Source: Methylosinus sporium
Lineage (GTDB): Bacteria; Pseudomonadota; Alphaproteobacteria; Rhizobiales; Beijerinckiaceae
DNA length: 45,113 nt
Assembly: GCF_003113265.1 (NCBI RefSeq)
Contig: NZ_PUIV01000032.1
Span: forward strand, 1-45,113
Direction: 5' to 3'
Numbering within the stretch: the stretch's first letter is position 1; every line of letters starts with the position of its first letter. The notes beneath the pieces were generated by a model that saw only the letters and a program-made list of their open reading frames with translations, made no database searches and had not been told where the DNA came from. The position numbers were made by a program, and so were the translations under genes. Positions 1 through 9,916 of the stretch are shown in pieces.

Positions 1-66
1 GGCGTGGTCTCCTTCCAGCGCTCCAACGCTGGAATCAGCCGGGTTCAGCACCCCGGAGACTACGCC
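1..66 (-). other. Structured three-way-junction-like leader, cut by window edge
   Basis: Read on the minus strand, the outer arms at 66-55 and 12-1 pair over 11 of 12 positions (GGCGTAGTCTCC with GGAGACCACGCC). Inside lie a GGG/CCC hairpin and a perfect 8-bp hairpin (TTCCAGCG, loop of 6, CGCTGGAA). A Shine-Dalgarno-like AAGGAGA sits where the second hairpin meets the outer stem, and the sequence then runs off the window, so a minus-strand gene may start just outside. It could be the 5' leader of a mobile element or a cis-regulatory RNA. The pairing is seen; the role is inferred. Confidence 0.4.
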
Positions 67-119
67 AACCCAATTCCAACCAATCCCGCGACGGCACCTT
101 GTTCTTTTGCTTGGCGCAC

Positions 120-854
120 TCAAAACGCGCGCTCGTCATTGAACAATTTGCTTCCATCCCGCACAAAAACGATCTCTGTTTGCAAGAGCGCGCCATCGCA
201 GCCCCGCTGCATGTACGAGACAAAATCATACATGCGGAACCCGTTCATCCCGGCGTATGCGATCACCTCATGCGCGAGCGGGCCATTATCGTAAATGCGC
301 CGGAATGACACCTCCAGCAGCATCACATCGACAGATGGCAAGCATTGCCTCGCGCCCTCTAAAACTTCGAGTTCGAATCCTTGAACGTCGGCCTTGAGCA
401 GCATCGGCGCCTGGAATCCGAACTCGTCCCGGAACGAGTCCAACGTTCGCACAGGCACGCTCCGCTTGACTCCATGGAAATCATGGCTGGGGAAAAAGCT
501 CGATTGTGCGTCGTTGTCGTTGAGTTCGAGTTGACCGTTCCTGGAGCCGATTCCTCCGAGAAAATAGCGAACGCGATTGTCGGCGGAAGCTAAAGATTTG
601 AGCGCCTCGCGCTTGTATTCCAATGGCTCTGCCAAAAAATACCGCGCCAATGGAAAGATCGACATGCACTCTTGTGACCAACTCCCGGTCGATGCGCCGA
701 TGTCGAGAACTGTGGCCGGCGCCCATCCTGTTCTAGCGATCTGGCGAAATGCGGCTTGAAATCCGCGCGGCCCCCATTCGGCATTGACGACGCGCGCGCC
801 GAGTGTGGCGACTGTGCAATTGACGATATGCTTCGCATATTGACGCACCTTCAT
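120..854 (-). CDS. FkbM family methyltransferase
   Basis: A 244-residue protein with a class I SAM-dependent methyltransferase fold. Motif I is VLDIGASTGSWSQ at about residue 50, followed by an acidic residue in FLAEPLE and the FkbM-type LLKADVQGFELEVLEGA near residue 150. Family members often O-methylate sugars or polyketides and occur in polysaccharide loci; the substrate here cannot be told. The start at 854 has a GAGG-type ribosome site (GCGAGGCGAGCGA) upstream. The ATG overlaps the stop of an upstream, apparently broken reading frame in an ATGA arrangement, which suggests it was once translationally coupled. It is transcribed towards the structured element at the left edge. Confidence 0.85.
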   Translation of the reverse strand: MKVRQYAKHIVNCTVATLGARVVNAEWGPRGFQAAFRQIARTGWAPATVLDIGASTGSWSQECMSIFPLARYFLAEPLEYKREALKSLASADNRVRYFLGGIGSRNGQLELNDNDAQSSFFPSHDFHGVKRSVPVRTLDSFRDEFGFQAPMLLKADVQGFELEVLEGARQCLPSVDVMLLEVSFRRIYDNGPLAHEVIAYAGMNGFRMYDFVSYMQRGCDGALLQTEIVFVRDGSKLFNDERAF

Positions 855-1284
855 TCGCTCGCCTCGCTACTCGTTGCTGCCGCTGCAATTTGCCGCGCAG
901 CTCGATGAATGGTCGGTGCCTCCGCAGCTTCGATGCGATCCTTTTGCTGCCCGCGGGCACCCTTTAACTCGTCGAGCTTTTCTTTCTAGGCCGCTTCTGC
1001 GGGCGCACAATCTGAGGGGGCGACGTCTGAAAAAACCCCTCACCATGTGTTTGACATCATGAATTTGTTCATTTTTGGAAGTCCCGCCGCGGCCTCCAGC
1101 CGCGCCCCTTCTCTCGACAACCAGATCGAACAAAGCGAAAGAGCGAGCAGGAAGGCTCGCTGTCCGGGATGCGCCCTTGGACCGCGAACCTTCGGACTCG
1201 CTCTCGATACTTTGCGAATGAGATTCTAAGCTATTGTTTCAACGCGTTTCCGACGCCGAGCGGCGCCCACTTCGGCTGGACCGG
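855..1284. other. Gene-free stretch with a possible decayed reading frame
   Basis: No intact gene is supported here. On the minus strand a frame with coding-like composition (for example KEKLDELKGARGQQKDRI, a charged helix) ends in a TGA overlapping the FkbM start at 853-851. It is interrupted by an in-frame TAG at 988-986 and another stop further upstream, and has no start codon. It may be the tail of a decayed gene. The distal part holds copy A of the dispersed repeat. Confidence 0.3.
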
Positions 1285-1290
1285 CTAGAG
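1232..1290. repeat. Dispersed intergenic repeat, copy A
   Basis: About 59 bp containing ACGCGTTTCC, ACGCCGA and CCACTTCGGCTGGA, clearly matching copy B at 4641-4699 with scattered substitutions. Both copies end on the stop codon of a minus-strand gene. GC-rich intergenic elements with a comparable layout are scattered through many Rhizobiales genomes. Function is unknown; a role at transcript ends is possible. Confidence 0.6.
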
Positions 1291-1647
1291 TCGCTCGCTC
1301 AGCAGAGACTTCTCCAGAGCGCCCAATTTCTCGGGAAGATCGGCGACCGTGTCCGCGAGGGCGGCGGCGAGCAGGCTCTCGGCCACCTCATGCTTATATT
1401 CGTCGAACACGGATTCGAGCGCGTCATAAGAGTCGTCGAGGATCGGCCGCGCCACGGCGACGCCGGCATGGTCGTCCGCGCAATTCGCGATGCGATCGAA
1501 TCGCTTACGCGTCGCCTCCGGCAGCATCGACAAAACCGCACGCTCATAGGCCCCATCGAACATGTCCCGCAGCGCGAGAAGCGCGCGCATCAGCCGATAG
1601 AGCTCGATGACCTCGGGGCTGTTAGACGCTCTGAAAACTTGATCCAT
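1285..1647 (-). CDS. Hypothetical protein, 120 aa
   Basis: I do not recognise a family. From the ATG at 1647 the protein is 120 residues, acidic and apparently all-helical, without membrane segments or metal-binding motifs (starts MDQVFRASNSPEV, ends KSLLSERL). This start is preceded by GTAGGA at suitable spacing. The frame extends 21 codons further upstream only to a TTG and is less likely there. The stop codon falls inside copy A of the dispersed repeat. The next gene upstream on the same strand begins at 2089, so the two may be cotranscribed. A small cytosolic helical protein is all that can be said. Confidence 0.6.
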   Translation of the reverse strand: MDQVFRASNSPEVIELYRLMRALLALRDMFDGAYERAVLSMLPEATRKRFDRIANCADDHAGVAVARPILDDSYDALESVFDEYKHEVAESLLAAALADTVADLPEKLGALEKSLLSERL

Positions 1648-1750
1648 CGGAAATCCTACTTTCTCGAATTCAATAATTTCGAGTTCAACCCGGTTCGCAA
1701 CGCTTGTCAAGGTTGTGGTGGGCGCGTCGCACGCGCGTCAGGGCTCTGTG

Positions 1751-2089
1751 TCAGGGCGCCGCGACCTGCCGGTCATGGCGGCGCTTGATCGCGTCGATCT
1801 CGTTTAGCATCGCCGTCAGCGCGTCGAGCGCGGCGCGCTCCTCCGCCGTGAGCTCGCATTGCGGATGAAAATGCTTCAATAGCACGGCCATAGCGTCGCC
1901 GATGCGGCCGAGCTGCTTGCCGTAGCTGCCGACGTCCGCGAGCACATCCTCCTCGACCCGAGGGGCGCTCGAGCGGCCGAGATTTATGTTGATGAGCCCG
2001 AATTGTCCGCCATAGGGGCTGAAGACGGCGGTCCAGGGATTGATCGTCTGGGCGACGTCGCCGGACAGAGGAAGCTTGAAATTGGCCAT
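1751..2089 (-). CDS. Hypothetical protein, 112 aa
   Basis: A 112-residue protein with no recognised family. The N-terminal half is beta-like and Gly/Asn rich (LSGDVAQTINPWTAVF, GQFGLININLG). The C-terminal half is helical and charged (LTAEERAALDALTAMLNEID). No signal peptide or membrane segment is visible. Upstream of the ATG the minus strand reads AGCGAGGTCGGCTC, a plausible ribosome site. The gene follows nhaA in the same direction and precedes the 120-aa gene; whether they form one transcript is not clear from sequence. Confidence 0.6.
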   Translation of the reverse strand: MANFKLPLSGDVAQTINPWTAVFSPYGGQFGLININLGRSSAPRVEEDVLADVGSYGKQLGRIGDAMAVLLKHFHPQCELTAEERAALDALTAMLNEIDAIKRRHDRQVAAP

Positions 2090-2135
2090 GAGCCGACCTC
2101 GCTGAAATGGAGCCGATCGAGCTTACCCTATTTTT

Positions 2136-3335
<1,200 letters not shown>

Positions 3336-3482
3336 GCCGCGCTCCGCCCAAGGTGAACGAGAAGCGCCACAGTTGAGCGATTTGCGCCGATCTGGCAAGG
3401 AAATCTGGATTTGAAAGCCAGATCGGCGCCCGGGCGCTCTATAATCGATGCGAGCGGATATGGACGCCAACAGGAGACGCGA

Positions 3483-4598
3483 ATGACACTCCGCGCCATA
3501 GGCCTCATGTCCGGCACCTCCATGGACGGGGTGGACGTGGCCTTGCTCGACACGGACGGCGAAGCGCGGCTGGTCTTCGGACCGACCGGCTTTTTCCCTT
3601 ATTCCGAAGCCGATCGCGATCTGCTTCGCGCCGCCCTCGCCGATGCGACGCGGCTCGCCGACCGCGAGGCGCGGCCGGGCGCGGTCGGCGCGGCCGAGCG
3701 TCTGATCACCGAGCGCCATGCGCAGGCGGTCGAATCGTTCCTGCGCGACGAGAAGCTCGATCCGGCCGCCGTCGATATCATCGGTTTTCACGGGCAGACG
3801 GTCCTGCACCGGCCCGAGCGCCGGCTGACCGTCCAGATCGGCGACGCGAAGACGCTGGCCGAGCGGCTCGGCGTCGATGTCACCTTTGATTTTCGCGCCG
3901 ACGATGTGGCCGCCGGTGGCGAAGGCGCGCCATTGGTTCCGGCCTATCATCGCGCTCTGGTTGCAGCGAGCGGGATCGCAGGGCCGGCCGCCGTGATCAA
4001 CATAGGCGGCGTCGCCAATGTCACTTTCGTCGATGGCGCGGCCGAGCCCGTCGCCTTCGACACCGGTCCTGGCAATGCGCTCATCGACGATGTCATGCTC
4101 GCGCGAACCGGCCAGCCGGTCGATCGCGACGGCGCGACCGCCGCCAAAGGGCGCGTCGACGAGGCCGTTCTGCAATCGCTCCTTCTTCATCCATATTTTC
4201 AAAAAACCTATCCGAAATCATTGGATAGAAATGATTTTTCATTTCACTTAACAAATAAGCTCTCGGTCGAGGACGCGGCCGCGACGCTGACCGCCTTCAC
4301 TGCGGCCTCGCTCGCTCTCGCCTTCGGGCAGAGGCCTTCTGCTCCGGCGCGCGCGATCATCTGCGGCGGCGGCGTGCATAATCCGACGCTGATGGGCGAG
4401 CTCGCCCGCCGCCTCCCCTGCCCGGTCGCCACCGCGGCCGAGGTCGGCTGGATGGGCGATGCGATCGAGGCGCAGGCCTTCGCCTTTCTCGCGGTGCGTG
4501 TGCTGAACGGCCTGCCGCTGACCTTCCCCGGAACGACCGGGGTGAGCGCGCCGACCAAGGGCGGCCGGATTGTCCGATCCGATCGGACGATGCGCTAG
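3483..4598 (+). CDS. anmK: Anhydro-N-acetylmuramic acid kinase
   Basis: A 371-residue cytosolic sugar kinase of the ASKHA fold. It converts 1,6-anhydro-MurNAc from cell-wall turnover to MurNAc-6-phosphate using ATP. The phosphate-binding signature GLMSGTSMDGVDVALL is at the N-terminus, the catalytic aspartate region AFDTGPGNALIDD lies near residue 190, and the C-terminal nucleotide-site ICGGGVHNPTLM near residue 305. The start at 3483 follows AGGAGACGCG, a good ribosome site; the 24-codon upstream extension lacks one. The stop codon overlaps the left arm of a 39-nt palindrome. Confidence 0.95.
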   Translation: MTLRAIGLMSGTSMDGVDVALLDTDGEARLVFGPTGFFPYSEADRDLLRAALADATRLADREARPGAVGAAERLITERHAQAVESFLRDEKLDPAAVDIIGFHGQTVLHRPERRLTVQIGDAKTLAERLGVDVTFDFRADDVAAGGEGAPLVPAYHRALVAASGIAGPAAVINIGGVANVTFVDGAAEPVAFDTGPGNALIDDVMLARTGQPVDRDGATAAKGRVDEAVLQSLLLHPYFQKTYPKSLDRNDFSFHLTNKLSVEDAAATLTAFTAASLALAFGQRPSAPARAIICGGGVHNPTLMGELARRLPCPVATAAEVGWMGDAIEAQAFAFLAVRVLNGLPLTFPGTTGVSAPTKGGRIVRSDRTMR

Positions 4599-4635
4599 AG
4601 TCATTCCGTGTTTCATTGAAACACGGAATGACTCT
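4597..4635. terminator. Perfect 19-bp palindrome overlapping the anmK stop
   Basis: Arms 4597-4615 (AGAGTCATTCCGTGTTTCA) and 4617-4635 are perfect complements around a single T. The palindrome begins in the anmK stop codon. There is no long T-run, but the stem is strong enough in either direction to stop or stabilise the converging transcripts of anmK and the lipoprotein gene. It directly abuts dispersed repeat copy B. Confidence 0.5.
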
Positions 4636-4640
4636 CGGCC

Positions 4641-4699
4641 TTTGTTTTGACGCGTTTCCAACGCCGAACCGGTGTCCACTTCGGCTGGAACGGACACTC
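4641..4699. repeat. Dispersed intergenic repeat, copy B
   Basis: Matches copy A (1232-1290) over its length, including ACGCGTTTCCAACGCCGA and CCACTTCGGCTGGA. It sits between convergent genes and ends at the stop codon of the lipoprotein gene, as copy A ends at the stop codon of the 120-aa gene. Confidence 0.6.
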
Positions 4700-5142
4700 T
4701 AAAGGACGTGAATCACGGCCGTGTACCGCAGGCGCCCGCCGTTGAATGTCCAAATCTCATATTCGACGAGGTCTTCGCCCTGAAAACCGGGCGTGGAGCG
4801 ATATTCGACCTTGGCGCCCTGCGTCCCTTTGCCATTGCAATGCGCGCGCGGATTGCCGGGTGAAAAGCCCGGATAAACCACCGACCTCACGATCGTCAGA
4901 CGCCCGTGCTGCGGTTCCCGCGCGACGCGAACGTCGGCGCGGCGAATGCTGGAGCAGTCCGGATCGATATTATTGCTCAGAGTGTGGAGGCGCACGAGCG
5001 CGCCCGACGCGACCGTCGCCTCCCGTCGGATGAGAATCTCGCTGCCGCCATTGGCGAAACTGACCTGTGGTCCGACGTTGCAACCCGCCAGCGCCAGAGC
5101 GAATAGGATTGCGACGCAACGCCATCGTCTCGAAATTTTCAT
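4699..5142 (-). CDS. Probable lipoprotein, 147 aa
   Basis: A 147-residue exported protein. The N-terminus has positive charges (MKISRRWR), a hydrophobic stretch and a lipobox LAGC with Cys at about residue 21, so signal peptidase II processing and membrane anchoring are expected. The mature part looks beta-rich and ends in VEYRSTPGFQGEDLVEYEIW, reminiscent of the Ig-like repeats that start each strand with a tandem 'G..D..Y' pattern. I know no function. The ATG at 5142 is preceded by TCAGGAGGCTCTTC, a strong ribosome site; a 54-codon upstream extension lacks a signal sequence. It is convergent with anmK. Confidence 0.75.
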   Translation of the reverse strand: MKISRRWRCVAILFALALAGCNVGPQVSFANGGSEILIRREATVASGALVRLHTLSNNIDPDCSSIRRADVRVAREPQHGRLTIVRSVVYPGFSPGNPRAHCNGKGTQGAKVEYRSTPGFQGEDLVEYEIWTFNGGRLRYTAVIHVL

Positions 5143-5358
5143 GAAGAGCCTCCTGAAATCGGCCGCATATCGAAGATTTTCCGCGGAACAATTCGGCGCC
5201 GCCCCACTCTCCGCGCGTAGGGAGAAGCAATCGTTCAGAAACGATGAAGCAGGACAATCGCAATTGTCAAGAACCAGCCGCCTCGCACGCGCCGCCCTGT
5301 TCATTCCATATTGAAGGTTTCCAATCCAAGCTGCGGCGAGGCGAATGCAGGAGCGAAG

Positions 5359-5928
5359 ATGCGCGCGGCCACCAATGACGACAGACGCATGACCACAAGC
5401 CGGCGCGGCCTGCTATTGGCTGCTTTCGGGCTGGCGGCTGTCGGCGCGGAAGTCTGGTCGAGAAAAGATCTCTCTGTCCGCTTCTTCAACACTCTGTCGA
5501 TCGAGGCTTTCGACCTGCCGCCGACGCCGGGGCTGACTTTCGCCGATGGGCGTCCGACGCCCGGATTTGCATCCGCCGATCTCGCTGACAAGCACGCCCT
5601 GCTCTATCTTTGGGCCTCCTATTGCCCGAGTTGCCGGGCCGAGCATCATCTGGTGATGGCGCTGGCGCAAAAAGGCGTCGCCATCTACGGCGCCAATGTG
5701 AAGGACGATCCCGACCACGCCCGCAGATTTTTGGCTGAGCATGGCAATCCGTTTGTCGCGGTCGGACGGGACGAGCGCGCCTTGCTCCAGCGGGCGCTCG
5801 GCGCGCGCGGCGTTCCGGCGAGCTTCGTCGTGGCGCCGGGTCCGAAGATCGATATCGCGATTCTCGGACCGATCGACGAAGACGCGATCGCGACCCGCGT
5901 GCTGCCGGCGCTGGCCAAGGGCGCGTGA
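5359..5928 (+). CDS. Thioredoxin-like TlpA/DsbE-type protein
   Basis: A 189-residue predicted periplasmic thioredoxin-fold protein. A basic N-terminus and hydrophobic segment (RRGLLLAAFGLAAVGAEVW) suggest an uncleaved anchor or signal. The active site is WASYCPSCRAEH with a CPSC redox pair, followed by the cis-Pro region GVPASFVV. Proteins of this group (TlpA, CcmG/DsbE, ScsD) act as thiol-disulfide reductants or oxidases in the periplasm, for instance in cytochrome c or cytochrome oxidase assembly; the partner cannot be told here. The ATG at 5359 follows CAGGAGCGAAG; the upstream start at 5311 has no comparable site. Confidence 0.85.
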   Translation: MRAATNDDRRMTTSRRGLLLAAFGLAAVGAEVWSRKDLSVRFFNTLSIEAFDLPPTPGLTFADGRPTPGFASADLADKHALLYLWASYCPSCRAEHHLVMALAQKGVAIYGANVKDDPDHARRFLAEHGNPFVAVGRDERALLQRALGARGVPASFVVAPGPKIDIAILGPIDEDAIATRVLPALAKGA

Positions 5929-6229
5929 GAGCGTCGAATGCGCACATTAAATTTTCGTAATAAAGAATTGAGCGTCAGGCGGCGGCGTTTATTCCGCGCC
6001 TCTTCCAATATTGACAAAATTTAACTTGAGCTCGGAGCGCGTAGAGAAGAGTCTTCTCCCGCTCCCGCCGGTTCGCGGCTCTCTTTCTCGAGACCGCGCC
6101 CCGCCATCCGGCCCGCCCCGGCCCCGTCTCAGCGGATCGTGGGGACGGCGGGAGCGCTCCCTGCCGCAGACATGAAAATGCACGACGCCCGCATAGCGTC
6201 GCGCTCCCCTTTCGGCTCTTCGACCGTCG
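5929..6229. other. Gene-free stretch between convergent genes
   Basis: A 301-nt stretch between the converging thioredoxin-like and hydrolase genes. Small open frames are present but have neither ribosome sites nor family features. I see no repeat or clear terminator. Confidence 0.4.
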
Positions 6230-6904
6230 TCAGTCGCCACGCGCGGGAATGGCGATGCGCGGCGGATTGCCGAGACGCTTGTCGAGATAGGAATCGACAT
6301 GAGCGATCAGCGGCTCGATGCGGTTCTCGAAGAAATGGTTCGCCCCCTGCACGACGGCGTGCTCGATGACGATGCCCTTCTGCGTCTTGAGCTTCTCGAT
6401 GAGGCCGGTCACTTCCTTGAGCGGCGCCACGCGATCTATGTCGCCATGGATGAACAGGCCCGATGACGGGCACGGCGCCAGAAACGAGAAATCGAATCGA
6501 TTGGCCGGCGGCGCGACCGAGACGAAGCCCTCTATCTCCGGCCGGCGCATCAGCAATTGCATCCCGATCCAGGAGCCGAAGGAGACGCCGGCGATCCAGC
6601 AGGCGCGCGCCTCCGGATTGACGGCCTGCGCCCAATCCAGCGCGGCCGCGGCGTCCGAGAGCTCGCCGGCTCCGTGATCGAAAGCACCCTGGCTGCGGCC
6701 GACGCCCCGGAAATTGAAGCGCAGCACGGAAAAGCCGCGCTCGGCGAAAGCGTAATAGAGATGATAGACGATCTGATTATTCATCGTGCCGCCGAATTGC
6801 GGATGCGGATGCAGCACGATGGCGATCGGCGCGCCGCGCTGCGCCGATTGATGAAAGCGGCCTTCGAGCCGGCCGGCAGGGCCGGTGAAAATGACCTCGG
6901 GCAT
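6230..6904 (-). CDS. Alpha/beta hydrolase (dienelactone hydrolase-like)
   Basis: A 224-residue cytosolic alpha/beta hydrolase. The N-terminal HPHPQFGGTMNNQIVYHL and FNFRGVGRSQG are typical of a conserved bacterial family. The nucleophile elbow is GVSFGSW (Ser near 107), the acid lies in FIHGDIDRVAP and the catalytic His in GANHFFENR. Length is normal for these small single-domain hydrolases. The natural substrate is unknown; esterase or thioesterase activity is plausible. It is divergent from the suf operon, with a 301-nt gap. Confidence 0.85.
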   Translation of the reverse strand: MPEVIFTGPAGRLEGRFHQSAQRGAPIAIVLHPHPQFGGTMNNQIVYHLYYAFAERGFSVLRFNFRGVGRSQGAFDHGAGELSDAAAALDWAQAVNPEARACWIAGVSFGSWIGMQLLMRRPEIEGFVSVAPPANRFDFSFLAPCPSSGLFIHGDIDRVAPLKEVTGLIEKLKTQKGIVIEHAVVQGANHFFENRIEPLIAHVDSYLDKRLGNPPRIAIPARGD

Positions 6905-7205
6905 TGAGTTCCTCGTCTCCCCCGCGCGAAAAACGCCCTATGCGGCCGAGCGGTTTTCGCCAGGGCCGAAAATGCGTTATGCTCCGGCCGGAGCGCCCCT
7001 TTCGGGCGTCCGCGCGTCCGGCGCGCTCCGAACCCGCGGCCCTTTGACGGCCGAGCGGGCCTTCTAGCATGTGTGACCTCGCTAGATGCAAGAGTTTTGA
7101 AGGTCGCGGCGCTTTCTGTCCGACCGATCGCGAGCTCGGCCGAGATCGCAATTCGCCGGCCGCAGGCCTCTCCCATTCTCGTTGCGGAACGATTAGCTTC
7201 GCCTC
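6905..7205. promoter_or_regulatory. Divergent intergenic region upstream of the suf operon
   Basis: A 301-nt divergent region that must hold the promoters for the hydrolase and the suf operon. A TTGACG hexamer lies at 7044, and short inverted arms CTAGC/GCTAG lie at 7064-7068 and 7081-7085. Unlike many suf operons, no Rrf2-type regulator gene (IscR/RirA) sits at the head, and I cannot recognise an iron-responsive operator by eye. Confidence 0.3.
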
Positions 7206-8366
7206 ATGTCCGCACCGCGCGCCTATCTCGATCACAACGCCACCACGCCGCTGCGGCCGCAGGCGCGCGACGCCATGCTCGCGGCGCTGGAGACGCTCGG
7301 CAATCCGTCCTCCGTCCATGCCGAAGGCCGAGCCGCCCGCGCGCTGATCGAGGAGGCGCGCAGTGAAATCGCCGCGGGACTTGGGACGAAATCGCGCAAT
7401 GTCGTCTTCACGTCCGGCTCGACCGAGGCCGCCAATCTGATTTTGACGCCTTTCTTACAACGAGACCAAACTACGGCGGAGATCGATCTGCTGCTCCTCG
7501 GCGCCGGCGAGCATCCGGCCGTTCTGGCCGGCCATCGTTTCCCCGCCGCGCGCGCCGAGACCATCGGGCTCGACGCGGAAGGCGCCCTGTCGCTCGATGC
7601 GCTGGCCGATACGCTGCAGCGCAACAAAGGCAGACGAATTCTGCTCGCCCTGCAGGCCGCCAACAATGAGACCGGAGCCATACAGCCGGTCGCCGCGGCG
7701 GCCGATCTCGTCCATGCGGCAGGCGGGCTTCTGGTCTGCGACGCCACCCAGGCGGTCGGACGGCTGGAGACCACATTCGCGGCCCGGCCGGCCGATGCTT
7801 TGTTCTTTTCCTCACATAAGATCGGGGGACCTATGGGCGCCGGAGCACTGGCGTTCGCGGAGGACCGGCTCCATATCAGAGAGGCGCTTTTGCGCGGCGG
7901 CGGCCAGGAGGGCGGACGCCGCGCCGGAACCGAGAATGTGGCCGCCATCGCCGGCTTCGCCGCGGCTTTCGCAGTCGCGAAAGACAGCATGGAAGCGGAG
8001 GCCGAAAGGCTCGGCGCGCTGCGCGACCGACTGGAGGCGAAAGTCGCGGAAATCTGGCCGGAAGCCATGTTTCTCAGCGCGAAAGGCCCGAGGCTCGCCA
8101 ATACCTCCGCCTTTCTGACCCCGGGCCAGAAAGCGCAGACCTTGCTGATGGCGCTGGACGTCGAAGGGATCGCGCTCTCCTCCGGCTCGGCCTGCTCCTC
8201 GGGCAAGGTGAAAGCCTCCCATGTGCTCGCCGCTATGGGCCTCGAGGACAAAGCCGCGCTCAGGGCGAGTTTGGGCTGGAGTTCGACGGAGGAGCATGTA
8301 GATTTGTTTGGTATCGCTTTTGCAGGGGTCGCAAAGAGGATCAGGGCGCGGCGGACGGCCGCCTGA
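7206..8366 (+). CDS. Cysteine desulfurase, NifS/IscS class
   Basis: A 386-residue PLP enzyme (class V aminotransferase fold) that removes sulfur from cysteine and passes it on as persulfide for Fe-S cluster assembly. The N-terminus YLDHNATTPLRPQ is the IscS/NifS hallmark. The PLP lysine is in FFSSHKIGGPMGAGAL and the persulfide Cys is in SSGSACSSGKVKASHVL, the class I loop. It heads the suf operon, 67 nt before sufB. A second, SufS-type desulfurase is encoded as the fifth gene, so the operon carries two sulfur donors. The name iscS versus nifS cannot be decided from sequence alone. Confidence 0.92.
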   Translation: MSAPRAYLDHNATTPLRPQARDAMLAALETLGNPSSVHAEGRAARALIEEARSEIAAGLGTKSRNVVFTSGSTEAANLILTPFLQRDQTTAEIDLLLLGAGEHPAVLAGHRFPAARAETIGLDAEGALSLDALADTLQRNKGRRILLALQAANNETGAIQPVAAAADLVHAAGGLLVCDATQAVGRLETTFAARPADALFFSSHKIGGPMGAGALAFAEDRLHIREALLRGGGQEGGRRAGTENVAAIAGFAAAFAVAKDSMEAEAERLGALRDRLEAKVAEIWPEAMFLSAKGPRLANTSAFLTPGQKAQTLLMALDVEGIALSSGSACSSGKVKASHVLAAMGLEDKAALRASLGWSSTEEHVDLFGIAFAGVAKRIRARRTAA

Positions 8367-8433
8367 AGGGCGGCTTAGGCGGCTCTAATTTCGGCCGGCG
8401 GGCCTTGAACCCGTCGAGACGAGGAGAGGACAA

Positions 8434-9903
8434 ATGGCGGCTCGCCAGGAGACGGTGGCGCGCGTCGAAGAGATCGACGTCGACGCATATAAATACGGCT
8501 TCACCACCGATATCGAATCCGAAAAGGCCCCGAAGGGCCTCAGCGAGGATATCGTCCGCTTCATTTCGGCAAAGAAGAACGAGCCCGAATGGCTGACCGA
8601 GTGGCGGCTCGAGGCCTATCGGCGCTGGCTGACGATGGAGGAGCCCAAATGGGCTCGCGTCGATTATCCCGCGATCGACTATCAGGACCTCTATTACTAT
8701 TCCGCGCCGAAATCGACGCCCGGCCCCAAGTCGCTGGACGAGGTCGATCCGGAGCTGCTGCGCACCTATGAGAAGCTCGGCATTCCGCTGCGCGAGCAGG
8801 AGGCGCTCGCCGGCGTCGAGCAGCGCAAGGTCGCTGTGGACGCGGTGTTCGACTCGGTCTCGGTGGCGACGACCTTCCGCGAGGAGCTCTCCAAGGCCGG
8901 CGTGATCTTCTGCCCGATCTCGGAAGCGGTGCGCGAGCATCCCGAGCTGGTGCGCAAATATCTCGGCTCAGTCGTTCCGGTGACGGATAATTTCTACGCC
9001 ACGCTGAACTCCGCCGTCTTCTCGGACGGGTCTTTCGTCTACATCCCGCCGGGCGTACGCTGCCCGATGGAGCTGTCGACCTATTTCCGCATCAACGAGA
9101 AGAACACGGGACAGTTCGAGCGCACGCTGATCATCGCCGACGCCGGCTCCTATGTCAGCTATCTCGAAGGCTGCACGGCCCCGAAGCGCGACGAGAACCA
9201 GCTGCACGCCGCCGTGGTCGAGCTCGTCGCTCTCGACGACGCCGAGATCAAATATTCGACGGTGCAGAACTGGTATCCCGGCGACAGCGAGGGCAAGGGC
9301 GGCATCTACAACTTCGTGACGAAGCGCGGCGATTGCCGCGGCAAGAACTCGCATATCTCCTGGACGCAGGTGGAGACGGGCTCCGCGGTGACGTGGAAAT
9401 ATCCGTCGTGCATTCTGCGCGGCGATAATTCGCAAGGCGAGTTCTATTCGATCGCAGTGTCGAACGGCTATCAGCAGGTCGACAGCGGCACGAAGATGAT
9501 CCATCTCGGCAAGAACACCAAGAGCCGCATCATCTCCAAGGGCATTTCGGCCGGCAATTCGCAGAACACCTATCGTGGACAGGTGTCGGCGCATCGCAAG
9601 GCGGAAGGCGCGCGCAATTTCACAAATTGCGACAGCCTGCTCATCGGCGACAAATGCGGCGCGCATACTGTGCCCTATCTCGAGTCGAAGAACGCCTCCG
9701 CCGTGTTCGAGCATGAGGCGACGACGTCGAAAATCTCCGAGGACCAGCTGTTCTATTGCATGCAGCGCGGCCTCTCCGAAGAAGAGGCGACGGCGCTCAT
9801 CGTCAATGGTTTCGTGCGCGACGTTCTGCAGAAGCTGCCGATGGAATTCGCAGTGGAAGCGCAGAAACTGATTGCAGTGAGCCTCGAAGGCAGCGTCGGT
9901 TGA
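8434..9903 (+). CDS. sufB: Fe-S cluster assembly scaffold SufB
   Basis: A 489-residue SufB, the scaffold partner in the SufBC2D complex on which Fe-S clusters are built. Recognisable are [32 protein letters not shown], given here only by its central [15 protein letters not shown], the beta-helix core with [20 protein letters not shown], and the conserved C-terminal [28 protein letters not shown] contains the conserved Cys near the C-terminal part of the helix. Length is typical. The ATG at 8434 follows GAGGAGAGGACAA, an excellent ribosome site. It is separated from sufC by 140 nt containing a strong hairpin. Confidence 0.97.
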   Translation: MAARQETVARVEEIDVDAYKYGFTTDIESEKAPKGLSEDIVRFISAKKNEPEWLTEWRLEAYRRWLTMEEPKWARVDYPAIDYQDLYYYSAPKSTPGPKSLDEVDPELLRTYEKLGIPLREQEALAGVEQRKVAVDAVFDSVSVATTFREELSKAGVIFCPISEAVREHPELVRKYLGSVVPVTDNFYATLNSAVFSDGSFVYIPPGVRCPMELSTYFRINEKNTGQFERTLIIADAGSYVSYLEGCTAPKRDENQLHAAVVELVALDDAEIKYSTVQNWYPGDSEGKGGIYNFVTKRGDCRGKNSHISWTQVETGSAVTWKYPSCILRGDNSQGEFYSIAVSNGYQQVDSGTKMIHLGKNTKSRIISKGISAGNSQNTYRGQVSAHRKAEGARNFTNCDSLLIGDKCGAHTVPYLESKNASAVFEHEATTSKISEDQLFYCMQRGLSEEEATALIVNGFVRDVLQKLPMEFAVEAQKLIAVSLEGSVG

Positions 9904-9916
9904 CGTATCGATGAGC

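Noticed and set aside
3336..4202. Long N-terminal extension of the nhaA frame, making a 688-residue ORF
   Set aside because: It is antisense to anmK, which is a clear gene; NhaA homology begins at the ATG at 3335 and gives the usual length.
7044..7070. TTGACG with TAGCAT as a suf promoter
   Set aside because: The spacing is only 15 nt and the -10 is poor; it is mentioned in the regional entry but not called.
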